Shown piece after piece: positions 38,247-51,403 of a stretch of 64,000 bases of DNA (position 1 is its first letter; the number at the start of each line of letters is the position of its first letter). This DNA is from Apteryx mantelli (Eukaryota; Chordata; Aves; Apterygiformes; Apterygidae): NCBI RefSeq assembly GCF_036417845.1, contig NC_089978.1:83756007-83820006 (forward strand), written 5' to 3'. The translations under genes were made by a program, and so were the position numbers. The notes beneath the pieces are model-generated. The model did not search any database. It had not been told where the DNA came from and saw only the letters and a program-made list of their open reading frames with translations.

Positions 38247-39473
38247 TGTCAGGTTGGTTAAAAGAAGGAAACCTGCCAGGTAGTTGTAGGTCTGCTTCCT
38301 TGGGCTGGTGGAGTGCTTCTGAATGTGAGTTCCCAGGCTTGGCAGACTTTCCAGGTGGGATGTAAAATTTGCATTATATTTGCAATGACATGATCAGCTC
38401 TCCAAACTGGCAAGCTTAGTCTGACAACTGATCTGAATAATTTGCTGAATAACCAGCATTAATAATGACAAAGGAGTTGTGTGTGTTTTGGGGGGGTGTC
38501 AATGCGTATATGTGCAAACGTGCACACTTAACTTATTGTACATCTGCTATAAAGCACATTTAAATAAGTCTTTGCTGTGGAAATGGAACAGGGAGGCAAT
38601 TACCATGTCTTTCCATTCCCAAGTTAAACTTCCGTAACTCATGCCTGTTGTGTTGAAAGCTATGGTTGTTTCACAGTAGAAGTAAACATACGTCTTCACC
38701 TCTATGGTAAGATATTTTTATGGTAGTGCATGGTGACTTGTTTAGTGTTTTCTGACATTTATCAATGCATTCAGAAAACAAATAGTCCAACATTGGTAAT
38801 GATGGTGGTCAACTGAATTGATTACTTATCTGTGTAATGATCAGGCACTGACTCTTCCTGGACTTGATTTTGAGATCTGATTGAAATTTTTCTGTGAACT
38901 GGTAAAACATGGAAGGCAGTTGTTCCAAAAGAGGCCATTAATTCTGAATATTCAGTTGTTGTATCTTTGTTTTGATGTCCTGCTCAAGACCTAATGGGGA
39001 AAAAAACAACTAAAGACAATTTTTTTTTTCTATTTTATTTTTTTCTTAGAAAGAACTGTTTGTCATCTGATTGTCTATAAAGTGATACATGCTGACTGCT
39101 GAATGATGATGCCAAATCATAAGTTGGTTTTGAAAATTAAAGCCTTCTTTGGTATTTTGTTATCACAGTTAACTGTTAGAACTTATTTAAGAATTTTCTG
39201 AAGGACACAATTCTCCTGTAGAATTATCTGAAAACATGCTTTTCTAGTGCATAATTAAAAATACTTTTTTAATTTGAAATTACTAAAATTAAAAATTTTG
39301 TTTTGAAAACTGTTTTCTTTGCTCTGCCTTGTGTCCCTATAGTGATTCTGATTGATTGTGGTGGCACTTGGTGGTGACAGAAGAGTGGATCACCTGCAGT
39401 TTGCCCAGCTTGCTTTTGGATTTAGCCAAGAATCTGCTCCCTTGACTGGGAATTGCATAAGCATTGTTGATTG

Positions 39474-39499
39474 CCCCCCCCTTCTCCCCCCCCCCCCCC
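39474..39499. repeat. Poly-C tract
   Basis: Two cytosine runs (39474-39481 and a 14-base run at 39486-39499) are separated by TTCT. Length is prone to sequencing error. Confidence 0.85.
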
Positions 39500-40184
39500 A
39501 TTTATTCTTAAACAGGTCAGAAAAGTCAGAAGAATGCTTTTGCTGAGAATGTTCCGTGTGACATGTCTGTTAATAATTTGGAAGAAGTACTTTAAATTAT
39601 CCGTGCATTTTGCTGGGCTGTAAGTTTTTAACTGCTTACAGGAAAAAAAACACAAGAGTTTCCACTGAATTGCCTGTTGAAAAACCTGTCAGCATGCAGT
39701 GGCAGTGTCTTAAAAAAAAAATTGGAATGTTCTGTTTACTTTGTAAGGAATGGCCTGGGAAGTATTTTTTCAGAATTATTTTGTTTCTGTTGTATAATGG
39801 GGAATATATTATAACATCCAGGGAGATGTTCCACTCTCAGCTGGAACACTGTGCTTAGTTTGGGGCACCATATTTCAAGAAGAATGACTGAATAAAAACT
39901 GGAGGAGAGAAAAACTTCTACATGATGGCAACTTATAAAATTTGGGAGTGTTCAATATAGAGAACTGATGAAGAGAAAGGGACTTTTTTTTTTTTAAGAG
40001 ACGTGAAAAATGGTGCATTTTCAAATGAGGTAAAAGGAGAGATTTGAATTTACCCTTTTTTCATTAAAAATGTTGGACATTCCAGAGCAGTTAAAACTTC
40101 TTTCTCCTTTAAGTATGTTTTTTTACAATGAAGTACCCAACAAAAATAAACTACGATTCACTAGTTGCCCTCTTCACAAGCCTT

Positions 40185-40520
40185 CAGAATGACAGAATGG
40201 TTGGGTTGGCAGGCACTTCTGGTGGTTGTCTGCGTAAGCCCCCCTGCTCAAGCAGGTTCTCTTAGAGCATGTTGCCCAAGACTGTATCCAGCTGAGTTTT
40301 GAATATTCCCAAGGACAGACTCCACAACCTCCCTGGGAAACCTGTTTCAGATGAAATTTCTTGTGTTTTCAATATGTGCTGATTGCCTCTTGTCCTGCCA
40401 CTGGGCACCACTGAGAAGAGTCTGGCCCCATCCTCTTTACACCCTTCCGTCAGATTTTTCTACACATTGATCAGATCCCTCTTGCACCTTCCCTTCTTCA
40501 GGCTGAAAAATCCCAGCCTT
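40185..40520 (-). mobile_element. CR1 LINE 3' fragment, minus strand (antisense in intron)
   Basis: The complement matches the CR1 3' region. The landmarks are 'cagaatgacagaatggttgg', 'cccctgctcaagcaggttct', 'catgttgcccaagactgtat', 'tccacaacctccctgggaaa', 'gggcaccactgagaagagtc' and 'cacattgatcagatccctct', stopping near 'tcccagcctt' (40520). Small internal deletions relative to the copy at 14,998-15,554 are visible, for example around the Cys/His-rich equivalent near 40,345-40,370, so it is somewhat older or shorter. It lies antisense to the presumed host gene. Confidence 0.9.
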
Positions 40521-41804
40521 AGACACCATCAAGAGTTAGATCTTACTGGAACTTAAAAAGAGGCTGATCTAGCATAAAAACGTATTAGAATATACATTTT
40601 TGCTGTACAAAATCCAACTTCCAGCTGATAAAATTATCCAAAAAGGTTGAAAGGTCAGTACACTATAGAATTAAACTGTGGTTGGCTATAGCATGAGTGT
40701 GTGTATGAAAGGAGTGAGAAGGAGAGATTTGGGTCAAAAGGAAATTTTTTTGATACACTTGTATTTTTGGTAACTTTCTATTCAGTGATCTAACATACTA
40801 CAGGGGACATAAACCTTACAGCTTTTATGTGCTTACTTGGGAAAAGTATCTTCTCTTCCATTTTACACAGACTGCAGTGTATTAAACTTATTTTTTAATA
40901 GAGACTGTAGCTTACAAAAGTTTACAAGCTATAGCAGTCTGCATGTATTGGTGAAAACCCAAATTGGATTTTATCACACTTGTTTCCACTCAGAGAGGAT
41001 AGTACAGTTAAGTAAAGTGTTGAGAATCTGAAGGACATGCTGTCAGTTGACTGACTTGTGACTTATGTGTAGGTTTCTCCAGGGTTTTTTCCTGTTTAGA
41101 TTTACATTTATCTATGGGAACTGTGGGATAAATCAAAACACAGAGAGAGCAAGAGCTAAGCCACCTCCTTTGGAATGCCCCTACATGTGCTGCTAGGTAC
41201 ATAAGTGAGCTGCTAACTTGTCATCTTTGTGAGCATATGAGTGCTCATGTTTCTGGAGCTATCTATAGGCCATGCAGAATCACTAGGTTTTGAACAAATC
41301 TCTCCAGAAATATAGGGCTGAAGAACTAAGCTATATGCAAAATAAGATTTGATAGGTGATAAGGCAAGTATGTAGATCAACTCTGGAGCCCATTTGCTAC
41401 GGCATATGCTATCTTCTAACATTTTGATCACCGCTTAAACTCTAGAAGAGTCAAGCAACTTTGTTATCACAAAAAAGCATCTTTAAGTATGGGTATTTAC
41501 ACTGTGTTCCTGACATCAGCTAAATGTTCAAGACCAGTTCATGTTGGCTAATGAGAATAGGAGATGTCCCTGATGAGCAGATCTTGGAAACCATTTGGAG
41601 GTAGCTGGTAGAAAAAAGTATAATGGTGTTGCAGAATTTCTGCCCTTCTTTGGAGCTCATGCATTCCATATCCCCTCAAAGGCTGGAGGTCTCAGCCAAA
41701 ATCTGTCACTCCTGAGTATCAGACTTTAGGATAGTCCAGGGAGGAAGAATTTGAGTGTAAATATGAGAATGAAAGTGGAACGGTAAAGAATATAGTGTCT
41801 GACT

Positions 41805-41838
41805 GTTAAGTGGTCCTAACTAGTTAGGACCACTTAAC
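41805..41838. repeat. Perfect 34-bp palindrome without spacer
   Basis: The 34 bases equal their own reverse complement: each 17-base arm begins GTTAAGTGGTCCTAAC and the centre is CTAG. The match stops at both ends (T at 41804 and T at 41839). It has balanced base composition, so it is not a simple AT repeat. The DNA could form a cruciform; an RNA would form a hairpin with almost no loop. It may be the remnant of an inverted duplication or a joined pair of transposon ends, or a fold-back artefact of the assembly. Confidence 0.95.
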
Positions 41839-44800
41839 TAGGAGGGTGAATCCTTGAGTTCTAGTCCCTTTTCCTGAGTTAAGCCATAGCTTTTCTTTCT
41901 TTTATGTTGTAACACAAATCATACAGGCAGTCCTGGGAGCAGAGAGCAGGCTTAGGACTCCTCACTCCCGGTACTCCAATAGCTAGTGAGTCTCTGCAAC
42001 AGTACCCAATTCCAGTAGCACTTCCCATGTCCTCCTCTTGGATAAAGATGCCGAAATTCTGTTCCTCCCTCCCTTCTTCATCCTTTGCCCCTGATTTATT
42101 CATTCCCACTTTGTAGCATATCCCCCATATGTTCCAGAGATAACTATAGGTTATTTTACTTGCTCCCTTTTCCCACCCAGAGTTAACATTTCCCAAGATA
42201 CTTTTATTAGAGGACAGTCAACAATTTCCGTTCTGTTGTAAAACAAAGCCAAATAAAATGTTCCAAATCCAACAAGACTCCAAATAACATAGCTGTCAAA
42301 ATATTTGACAGTTTCTACCAAAATGACTTAAGAAGGCTACACTACTGGCAACTGTGACTTTCTTGAAATAGACCTCCACTGCAGTACAACATTACACTGG
42401 AAAAGTAAGCTACTGTGCATTTTTTCCCCCCATTTCCTTTTGCTCTTTGATGCCAAAGTCAATACAGATAAATAATCTGAGTTCTTGTTTTTATTATGAA
42501 AATAAATATAAAAATGATTAAAACACATTCTAAGCTTGAAAATTAGGCTCTTATGCCAGACAGATAGTCAAATATGAACCTTTTATGTTACTGCCTTTTT
42601 CCTTGACTGAAGGTGTGGTGCTGTTTGTTCTGTTACACGTGATTATTTCCAAGAGCTAAAATTAACGTTAGGATGGGCTTAAGAACTAAGCTTGAAGCTA
42701 TTTTTGGGCTGTCCTTGGAAGTTGAGTACTTGGTCTTTTGTGTTGAGTAGTGAAATTAGATAAATCACTCTCATGATTACTGTTCTGGTTTATTTTTATA
42801 GTGTGTTCCACTACAATGAGAAGTGGCTCATAGGTTTTAAGTATGTTATCACTGCTAAAGCAATGCTTGCTACTCTTTTGGGGTAGTCTCTGTTTTTTGT
42901 AATATGGTTATGCTATATCTTTGGTAAACCAGTAGAGGGAGCGCAAATGAAGACCTATTTCTTAAAGTATGACGTTTGTGCCTGTAAGACTGATTTGGAG
43001 CCATGGAATACTGAGGTCAAATGTGTTAAGTTAGAATGCCTTATTTTGTTAAAGCAAATGCCTAAAGCGTAGGAAATAATGAACCTTGTGTTGGCTAGAG
43101 GAGTGAGGAAGCAAATAAACCATGTCCCTATGGAAGAATTGAAAAGACTAGTGAAAACAGTGTGCTTGGCACAAAGGCTTTTAAAACAAAACCAAATGAA
43201 TATATCTTAAAATAACTGAGCCGTAGTAAACCAGTGTACTTGGTTTGTAAGATCAGCAGTGTTTCTCATGGATCAGGAATGATTTGTGTGTGTCATTGTG
43301 CAGACCAAGTATGTTGGACACTTGAGAGCTTTATACTTGCTGCAGCTTATTCAAATGCAGTTTATCCAATATAGCTGATGGGTCTTATTGTAGGTCTTAT
43401 AGAATTTTCATTAAGACTTTTTTTTTATGAGAATGCTGATTTGTAGGGTTATTACTTTCCAAATATATATATTTATTTGTGCTTTTACAAACTACATATT
43501 TTCTTATTATGATGCTATGCAAAAGTTGTGCAATGAGCACAGATAGTATTGAAACTGATGCATGATCAATATGCAAGGACACTGCTTTGTTGATTTAACT
43601 TTGCAAATTGTCCTCTTTGATGTAGGCAGTTGATATTTTGGTTGGAAAGGCCTGTTGACAGATACACAAACTGCTTCCCACTCAAATTAATAGAAGTTTC
43701 AGGAGTATAGTCTTCTCCTTAGGGTTTTCTGAGATGTTAATTTTGGCTTCGTTAGCTTTTTCAAGGCGTGTGATATATCTGAATGATATTTTGAAAAGAA
43801 TAATTAAAAAAGCAAAGCCACAATCTTATTAGTTTCTGGCATTCCTTATTTGGGTTTTTGTTTTGTTTTTCTGTTTATTGTTGGGTAGAACTCCAAATTT
43901 TATGTCTGCAGCTATTTGCTTTATTACCTTAGATGTGCTGTTTCCAATGTTATGCTCATAGGCTTAACAAGCTACTGCAGGAGACTAAAGCAGAACTGTC
44001 ATTTTGAAGCTACTCAGTTGAAGGCTCTTTGAAATCAGTTTAGAAAGCTCCAAGACTATTTTTGTTCAATTTTTAATTTTTAGAGAAAATGTATTGATGT
44101 GTTCTGCTGTTAGTGGTCCCTATTAGTAGAAGGGATGTTACAGAAAGATTGCCTTTCACAATTCCACCGGAAGTTAGACTCCATATGGATGTGTTTCCAT
44201 TTAGGATTTATGCTAGTCTGAAGCTAGGCTGAGGATGACTTAAGCATGTTCCTTTTCCTGAGACATGTATTTTTCTTAAACCGTATAATACTGAATTTGG
44301 AAAAGGTACACTTTTGTGTTCAAGTGAGGAAAGATGAGCCTCTGGAACTGCAATCCATGCTGACATTGCATTATATAACAGAAAGACACCGTTAAATTAG
44401 GAGTGATAGAGTAATTTTCATCTTTTCATATAGCTTTCTTATTATCAGTCCAAGAATTTTCCAGGACTGCAGAGTCTTTACATGTGCTGTGCTCTGTAAT
44501 AGCTGCTCTCCAACAGTGTGATCCTCCCCTATTCCTGTCTGCTTGTGTTGCTTGTGAGATGAAGGAGGAGGTGGTTGAAGCACAAATGTGAAACAGTGTT
44601 TCTTCCCCCACCTCCTTCCATTGAAGGGGACTGACGTTTTGGAAGATTTGCAGTTAGCTAGCAAGTGATGTATCAGTGGTTCAAGGAAGTATGATGGGCC
44701 ACTCCTCCCTCAGCATGCCCGTACCCCAGGGCCACAGTTCAATAAACATTGTGAGGCCCACATGTCAGGACACATTTGATCATTTAGAGAGGAAAGCAGT

Positions 44801-47593
44801 GCTGTACTAATGATGGCAAATGGTGGTGGCACAGGTTAATTTCATATCCTTTAGTAATTAAATGCAGTATAATAAACACTTGATTATCACCATACTGGCT
44901 ATGCTCACCCTTTGTCTCAGAACATCCAGAAGTTAGCTTTCAGGTTTGCGTAACATGATGATGTCCTAGAAGTATTAACTCATCAGTAACTGTAGCTAGG
45001 TAATGAAACATTTTGTTCTATGAGAATTTTTAGCTAGCAAGGTTGTTCAGAATAGAAAGCATAATTGATGACCTGCAGGCTTAAGAATGAGCTTGGGTTC
45101 CCATCAAGTCTTAATACATTTGCAACTTGAAGTGCTTTTTGAGGGATCTTGGAGAAGAATCCCTGAGTTTCTCAAGCCAAAAGACTGGAATGATGTGTAA
45201 TAGAGGGATCTGTTCTTCATCGCACACTCTTTTTCCCTGTTCTCTCCAGCCTGCTCTGAGAGAAGAGAGCAGTCTTACTGTTTTTAAGGTATCTAAGTGG
45301 ACATTCTCTGAAGAGCGGGTTTTGTGGGTAAGGCAGCTATTCTTGCAGCTCTGGGTATATAAGCAAGTTCTGTGAACTATGTTGTGTCTTTTTAAATACA
45401 TTGATTTGAAGGGGTCATGCCAGTTGAATAGATTGTAAACTGAGAACATATTACTAATATTACCTAAACAAGGATAAAGGTGTGGCATGCTGTAATGTCT
45501 GGGCAGTGTGTTCGTACTCTTTACTCTCTTAATTTATTTAACTAGTCTGCCAGCAACCTTCCATCTGTTTGTTTCTGTGGCTCCTACTGATTTTCTCCCT
45601 GTTTTAAATGTGGCATGTTACAAGTTTTTGGATTTTCCAAAGACCAGCATGTAGGTAAGTTCAGCTATTCTAGTGTGGCTGTTTTTTATACCATACCACT
45701 GTTTGTTTGATCCACAATTGTAACAGAGTGATATCTACCAGTAGCAAGTTGACACACCGTTGTAAGTGGTAGCTGGACATTGTCTTCCAGTTGCAGCTGA
45801 AGAAGGTACTGATACCCGTAGGGCCCCGCATTGCTGGGGATTGTTGGGTTCTTATGTTTAGTGCTAGAGCTGTTTGTGTGCTCTTTCCCTTTGTCCTTTC
45901 TAGGTCAAAATGATCTGGGTTGTTTTACACCATTTGAAAGGTAAGTCTTTTTACTTAATTACTAGACTGAAGCAGCAGACTGGAGAGATCTTGCAGAGAG
46001 CAAGGATGTAGGAACATGTGAGATGTTGTAGGTTGCTTGTGGATCTCTTTTGCAGAGACAGAGTTGGTGGGATCTCTTAGAAAGGAATGAGCTTGATTTT
46101 TGCTGTCAGCTTAGCAATGCTTGAAGCTGGAAGAATGAGTATCTGCAGTCCTGCTGTAGACCAATAGGGCATCACTGTTCTTCTAACAAAAGGGGTTTGC
46201 CTGAGAGTTTGAAGAATTTTGTTTGCTTTAGTTCTCATCTTGGCATAAAAACAGTCAAGCTTATGTGCTGATGATTTAAATTCTGCATTCTCGCTGGCTC
46301 TGAGCTGGAACTAGAATCTGTGCCTTAAACATCCTTTCTTTTGCTTCTCAGTCTTATTTTGCAGAATTAATGTCACTTAATTAAAAATGATTCAGAGCCT
46401 GCTTGGAAAAATAGCTTTACATTCTGAAAAAGGCCAGAAGTCCACTGAAGATCTTGATGAAAGAAGAATGGGGAAAGAGCACTGAAGACAACAGAAAGGA
46501 TATTAATCTAATACATGCAGAAAATCCTCTGGTTTATATGGATTAGTATTCAAAGCACAACTGGAAGTGTCTTTTTTTGATGCTGAATATATATAGCAGC
46601 AGCAGCAGTTGTAGGCAGGTAGAAATTGGAGCTTAAGACTGAACTAGTAAGATAGCTGAGGAGGAAATAGCAAAGCAACTGGAAACAATGAGGAGATAGA
46701 GGAAAATGACCTGTGGGAAGAAAAATGAAATCACTTATCCTTCGAAAGAGTACACCTGTTCTTGTCCTGCTTTTATTTACTGGTAGCAGTCTTTTTAAAA
46801 ATAACTGCTATAAATCATGTAAAATACAATAGGTTATGCTAAATTGCTTCAGCTTTTACTAACCTTTCTTGGGAGATCTTGCCTCAGAAACGTTCCTTAG
46901 CAGAGTACTGGTGAGATGTGCTTGTTTGTACACATTTTTGCTACCACTTTAAAAAGAAATGTTGGCAACCCCTGAAAGAAAAGTAATTATGCCTTTGCAG
47001 TGGAGATCTTATTACAGTTGTGGATGACACTACCTTTTGTTTTTGGAGCAAAAAATAGAAATTAATGTGAAACTGTTAAGCAGGAAGCAGGGACTACACT
47101 GTGGCAATAGCTCTTAAATTGCTACTTCAAGGATGTTACTGCTAGTGATTCAGGATACAATGATGACCGGGGACGGTTATTCCAGATGGATGCAAAAGAT
47201 TAAACAGCATGAAGCAGAAATGAGAGAAATAAATCTGTGTTGGGGAGAGAAATAGGGGGATGGAATGAGTGTTTAAAGAGAATGAGATAAGAATCCCCAG
47301 TTTTGAGGCCAAGCTGGCTTCCTTTGACTTTTGATTAAACTGTCCTGTTGAATCCAGGAATTGGCCTTACAAAGTATCCCCTCATCAGAGACCAAAGGGA
47401 CCCTGAAGAGAGGGGGGGGTCAAGGTCAACAAGTTGAAAGTGCAGCTGTGGTAGTTCTGCCTACTCAATGTGTCTTTTAAGTTGGGGGCTTTAATTAACC
47501 TTCTTTGTGCTCATATGTGTTTGTTGACATTTGTGTATACACTGTACTTCCATTCTTATTTGGCATCAAACAGGGTGGTGGTTTAATCTTTAC

Positions 47594-48208
47594 GGAATCA
47601 CAGAATAGTTGAAGGGGGCCTCTAGAGTCAATCTAGTCCAACCTCCCTGCTTGGAGAAAGGTCAGCAAGAGCAGGTTGCAGGGAAACTGTAATTGAAGCC
47701 TGAGAAAGAAACTTGATATGTCCAGTCAGATTTTTTTGAATATTTCTAAGGACAGAGACTCCAAAGCCTCTCTCGGCAGCCTGTTCCAGTGTTTGACCAC
47801 CCTCAGTAAAATAGTTTCTTCTTATGTTCAGACAGAATTTCCTGTGTGTCAGTTTGTGCCCGGTGCCTCTCGTCCTGTCACTGGGGACCACTGAGAAGAG
47901 TCTGGCTCTGGCTTCTATACTCCCATCCCTGCCCCCATCAGGTATCTGTAGACATTGATTAGATCACCCTGAGCCTTCTCTTCTCCAGGCTGAACAGTCC
48001 CAGCTCTCTCAGTCCATCAGTATAAGAGATACTCCAATCCCTTCATCTTTGTGGCCCTTTGCTGGACCCGCTTTAGGTATGTCCCTGTCTCTCTCCTACT
48101 GGGGAGCCCAGCACTGTTCACAGCACTCCAGGTGTGGCCTCACTAGGGCTGAGTAGAGGAGAAGGATCACCACCCTTAACCGCCTGGCAACAGTCTTCCT
48201 AATTTAGC
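47594..48208 (-). mobile_element. CR1 LINE 3' fragment, minus strand (antisense in intron)
   Basis: The complement is the CR1 3' region, longer than the other minus copies. The landmarks are 'ggaatcacagaatagttgaa', 'gtttgaccaccctcagtaaa', 'ggggaccactgagaagagtc', 'gatcaccctgagccttctct', 'cagcactccaggtgtggcct' and 'gagaaggatcaccaccctta', ending near 'cagtcttcctaatt'. An extra segment at about 47,682-47,726 interrupts the alignment between the 'gagcaggttgc' and 'tttttttgaatatttc' landmarks. The translation on the minus strand at 47628-47891 is CR1-derived, not a separate gene. Confidence 0.92.
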
Positions 48209-48789
48209 TTGAATGTAGACATTTCTGTAAATTGAAGTATTTCATAAGGCATTCCAATGATTCTTGGGAGATTACGCTTTAGAGTTGTCCTGACACAAGA
48301 TAGGGTCGTGCTCTATGAGCCTGCAGTGTTTGCCTTGGCAAGACAGCAGGAGGGCAATCCATGTGTTGGGTAGCCGAGAGGAAGCAGTGACATGTGGTTT
48401 CAGCTTGGCCATACAGGACAACTCCAGTGCTTGTATCTGCTCTTCAGAAGAGGATACTGGAGGTTGTGAAATTGAGAAATGCAGAGCATTTGGGGGAGGT
48501 GAAGCATTGATATTATAGATGAGCACAGGTAACAGTATCGTGGAGGGGTTGCGTGACTTTGCCATTTAAAAATCTAATGGCCTGTGAACTTACTCTGAGT
48601 AGTGTTGACAGGCTTGGGAGTAAATTGTTATTTATCTCAACGTATTTGGAAAAGCACTGAAAATGTTTATTCAGAATAATGAATGTTTGTGATTTATTAC
48701 AGTATCAAGGCTTGCATCCTAGGACACATCCTGGGAGTCTCTCTCTTGGCCCCACCAGTCCATTAACTTGTAGCATATTTGGTACAGAC

Positions 48790-48830
48790 GTGTGTGTGTG
48801 TCTATATATACGTATATATGTATGTATATA

Positions 48831-48878
<48 letters not shown>
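48790..48878. repeat. Compound TG/TA/GTAT microsatellite
   Basis: About 89 bases of (TG)n, (TA)n and (GTAT)n blocks, including a (TA)11-type core at about 48,844-48,865. The 96-codon frame across it (48679-48969) is an artefact of the repeat. Confidence 0.9.
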
Positions 48879-48880
<2 letters not shown>

Positions 48881-49024
48881 TTAAATTGAATTTTTATTCA
48901 TCAGCCAGTGAGCTTTTTCTCTTATCCCCATCTTCAGTGGGATTTAATCTATTTTTGTTGTTGTTTTGATTTATCGGTCAAAGAATTCTGTTACTTTTCT
49001 TCCACCTGTCTCAGCAACTCCCTT

Positions 49025-49043
49025 CCCCCCCCCCCCCCCCCCC
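49025..49043. repeat. Poly-C tract of 19
   Basis: Nineteen consecutive C followed by GCCCC. The complementary strand is a poly-G run, difficult for polymerases, and its true length is uncertain. Confidence 0.9.
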
Positions 49044-49782
49044 GCCCCAGCAAAATAGTTGAGGGACTTACAGAATTTATCACTCAGGTTTGCTCAGATT
49101 GGGAATTAGCTAAGGAATATGTCCAGAACATGTGGTTTTAAATCTGGAAGAAAAAGATACTATTCTGTCACTCCCTTCCTGGTTTAATGAAGGCTTTGCA
49201 TATTTGATAGTTGGTAAATGCTTTCTTTACAGATGTTGATGATTTCAGTGAGGAAAAGAAATACTGCTTTTAATAAAATTAGCAAAGATTAGTTTTGGAA
49301 GATAGAGGTGCAAATATTTTACTTTTTTGAAATTGTCAGTATAAATTCTGTAGAAACTGCTAAACTTGTAGAATGTTGGCCCACTAAATTCTGAATGATA
49401 CTAGTTTTCAAAATAGGATTTTTTGAAATCCAACAGACTTCTATGGAAATTTAAGAAAAGTAGTTTATTGAGGTGTTTTGACAGCACATGTTTTTTGATA
49501 AAAATGGATTTCACTTGCCTTTCACTTGCCTTTATGTTTTTCTTAATCTTATCTTGGCAGTTTGAGAAATAATTAAGAATTTCAGGAGAAGGCCTACATT
49601 ATTTTCAAATCCATCATATAATACTTAAGTGACTGTCATTTTGATGAGTTAATCAATTGTAAGATTTGTTCTCTGGCTCACAATAAAATTGGTCAATGAG
49701 ATATGAATGTTTTGTTATATTTGAGGTTCTTGTAAGTTATATTAGCATCTTAAAGTATTAGGGTTTGTTTCACAATTAAAAT

Positions 49783-49806
49783 TGTGGTGTCACATAGGAC
49801 ACCACA
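49783..49806. repeat. Perfect 9-bp inverted repeat
   Basis: TGTGGTGTC (49783-49791) pairs with GACACCACA (49798-49806) around a 6-base loop. No function is evident. Confidence 0.85.
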
Positions 49807-51331
49807 GACTTAACAGAAAACTTGTTGAAGTGATATGAAGTCTAATAACCTTGTTGAGAATCATTAGCAGAGTGTAAACTTGGCTTCATTAACCAAGTCT
49901 TTGTAGAAATGAACACATGTAGTAATAATGTAATATGACAGATCATTTCTAGCAAAACAATATTTGTCTAATAATAATTAGCAATACTTGTATCTAATGC
50001 AAGAAACCCAAACTGGTACAAAATGGAAGATCTCATACTGATTTGTAATGAAATATTAGTCTCTTTTTCTATCCAAAGACAGAAAGCATTTAGCACAAGT
50101 CTTAAAAGAAAGTGAACGAAGAGAGCATAGAATTTCTAGTGTTTCTTTTCATAAATTAATTTCATAACATGTCACCACATCCTCAATTTTAGATTCTTCA
50201 GATTTGACGTGTTACCATTGCTTGGTGGGGAAACCTGGAAATGCAGTATGACAGAAATGCCCATTTTTGTTCTAATTATAGAAAAAATATTTTTCTACAG
50301 TAATATTAGTTAAAACTAAATTATTCTGAATGAGTACTGAGCAGTGTCTATATGCTATATGTCAGAACTGACAAATCACAATGCAGAGCAAAATGTTGTG
50401 GCAAAAACTTTGAATTTACCTGCACGGTCGTCTTTTTGTGGTGCTGCTGCTTTTCTCTGTGTACAGATGGGATAGTGCTCTGACAAAGAGCAGCTGCTCA
50501 ATATTTCATTTTGCCCTTGCCATTCATTGTGCATCTCTGTTTCTGATTACCTGCATGCTGTCCATATTCTACAGTGAATACAGAATTACTTGTTTCCTCA
50601 CAGTTGGTCTGTGGCACTTTTATCACAGTATCTGCATGCTTAAAAATACCATGAATTTATTTTATACTGCTGCTGTAAGAGTAGACGGCATTTTTATCAT
50701 CTGTTTATAGAAGAGAAATTTAGGTACAAAATGATTAAGGCTAAAACAGTTGAAAATCTAGGTCTTGGTGTGCAAACCAGGCCCTCTAGACCTGCATTTT
50801 CATGGTGCTGGACATTTTTGTAGCCCTTTCCAATAATGAGGACAAACCTATCTTTCTCAAGTCTGGTCTCAAATTTATTTTGAAAAGCATTATATCCCAT
50901 TGTCTTTGAGAAATGCCCAAATCCTGTCAGCTAGACATGGCTTTGTGCCATATTTCCTTTGTATGATCAACATGCTGTTAACCTTCGTAGTAGTTGTGAC
51001 TGCTTAGCGCTTCTGGGGAAGAAAAATCTCAGCTGGGGACCTGCAAAGGGCAAACACATTAGTTGTTTGTGGACAATTTGGCTTAAGAGATTTGGGAGAG
51101 CCTATACAGCAGTCCTGCTTATTCGGTGGACCCAGCTCACTTTTTTGGGGCCTCTCTAGTATGTGCAGCCCTGGAGTTCTGTGGAGAAAAGGGTATAAAA
51201 CCACCCGCCTGGAAGAGCATGTCAGAATGCAACAGCATGAGGTTTCCAGATCTGGTTACAGAGATAATGCTGGCATTTCCTATTTTTGTGTCCATGTTGT
51301 TCTTGTGTGTCCGTTCCTCATTCTGGTGGGT

Positions 51332-51349
51332 GGGTTGGTTGGTTGGTTG
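51332..51349. repeat. GGTT tetranucleotide repeat
   Basis: About four and a half GGTT units form a short simple repeat. Confidence 0.8.
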
Positions 51350-51403
51350 ATTTGGTTAAATGTATTATCCATTAAATGGAATCTCAGTAATCTTTCCATG
51401 TAT

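Noticed and set aside
41879-42196. 105-codon minus-strand frame
   Set aside because: No recognised domain; more likely part of an old repeat-like block next to the palindrome.
47628-47891. Minus-strand 87-codon frame as a gene
   Set aside because: It is CR1-derived sequence inside the element at 47,594-48,208.
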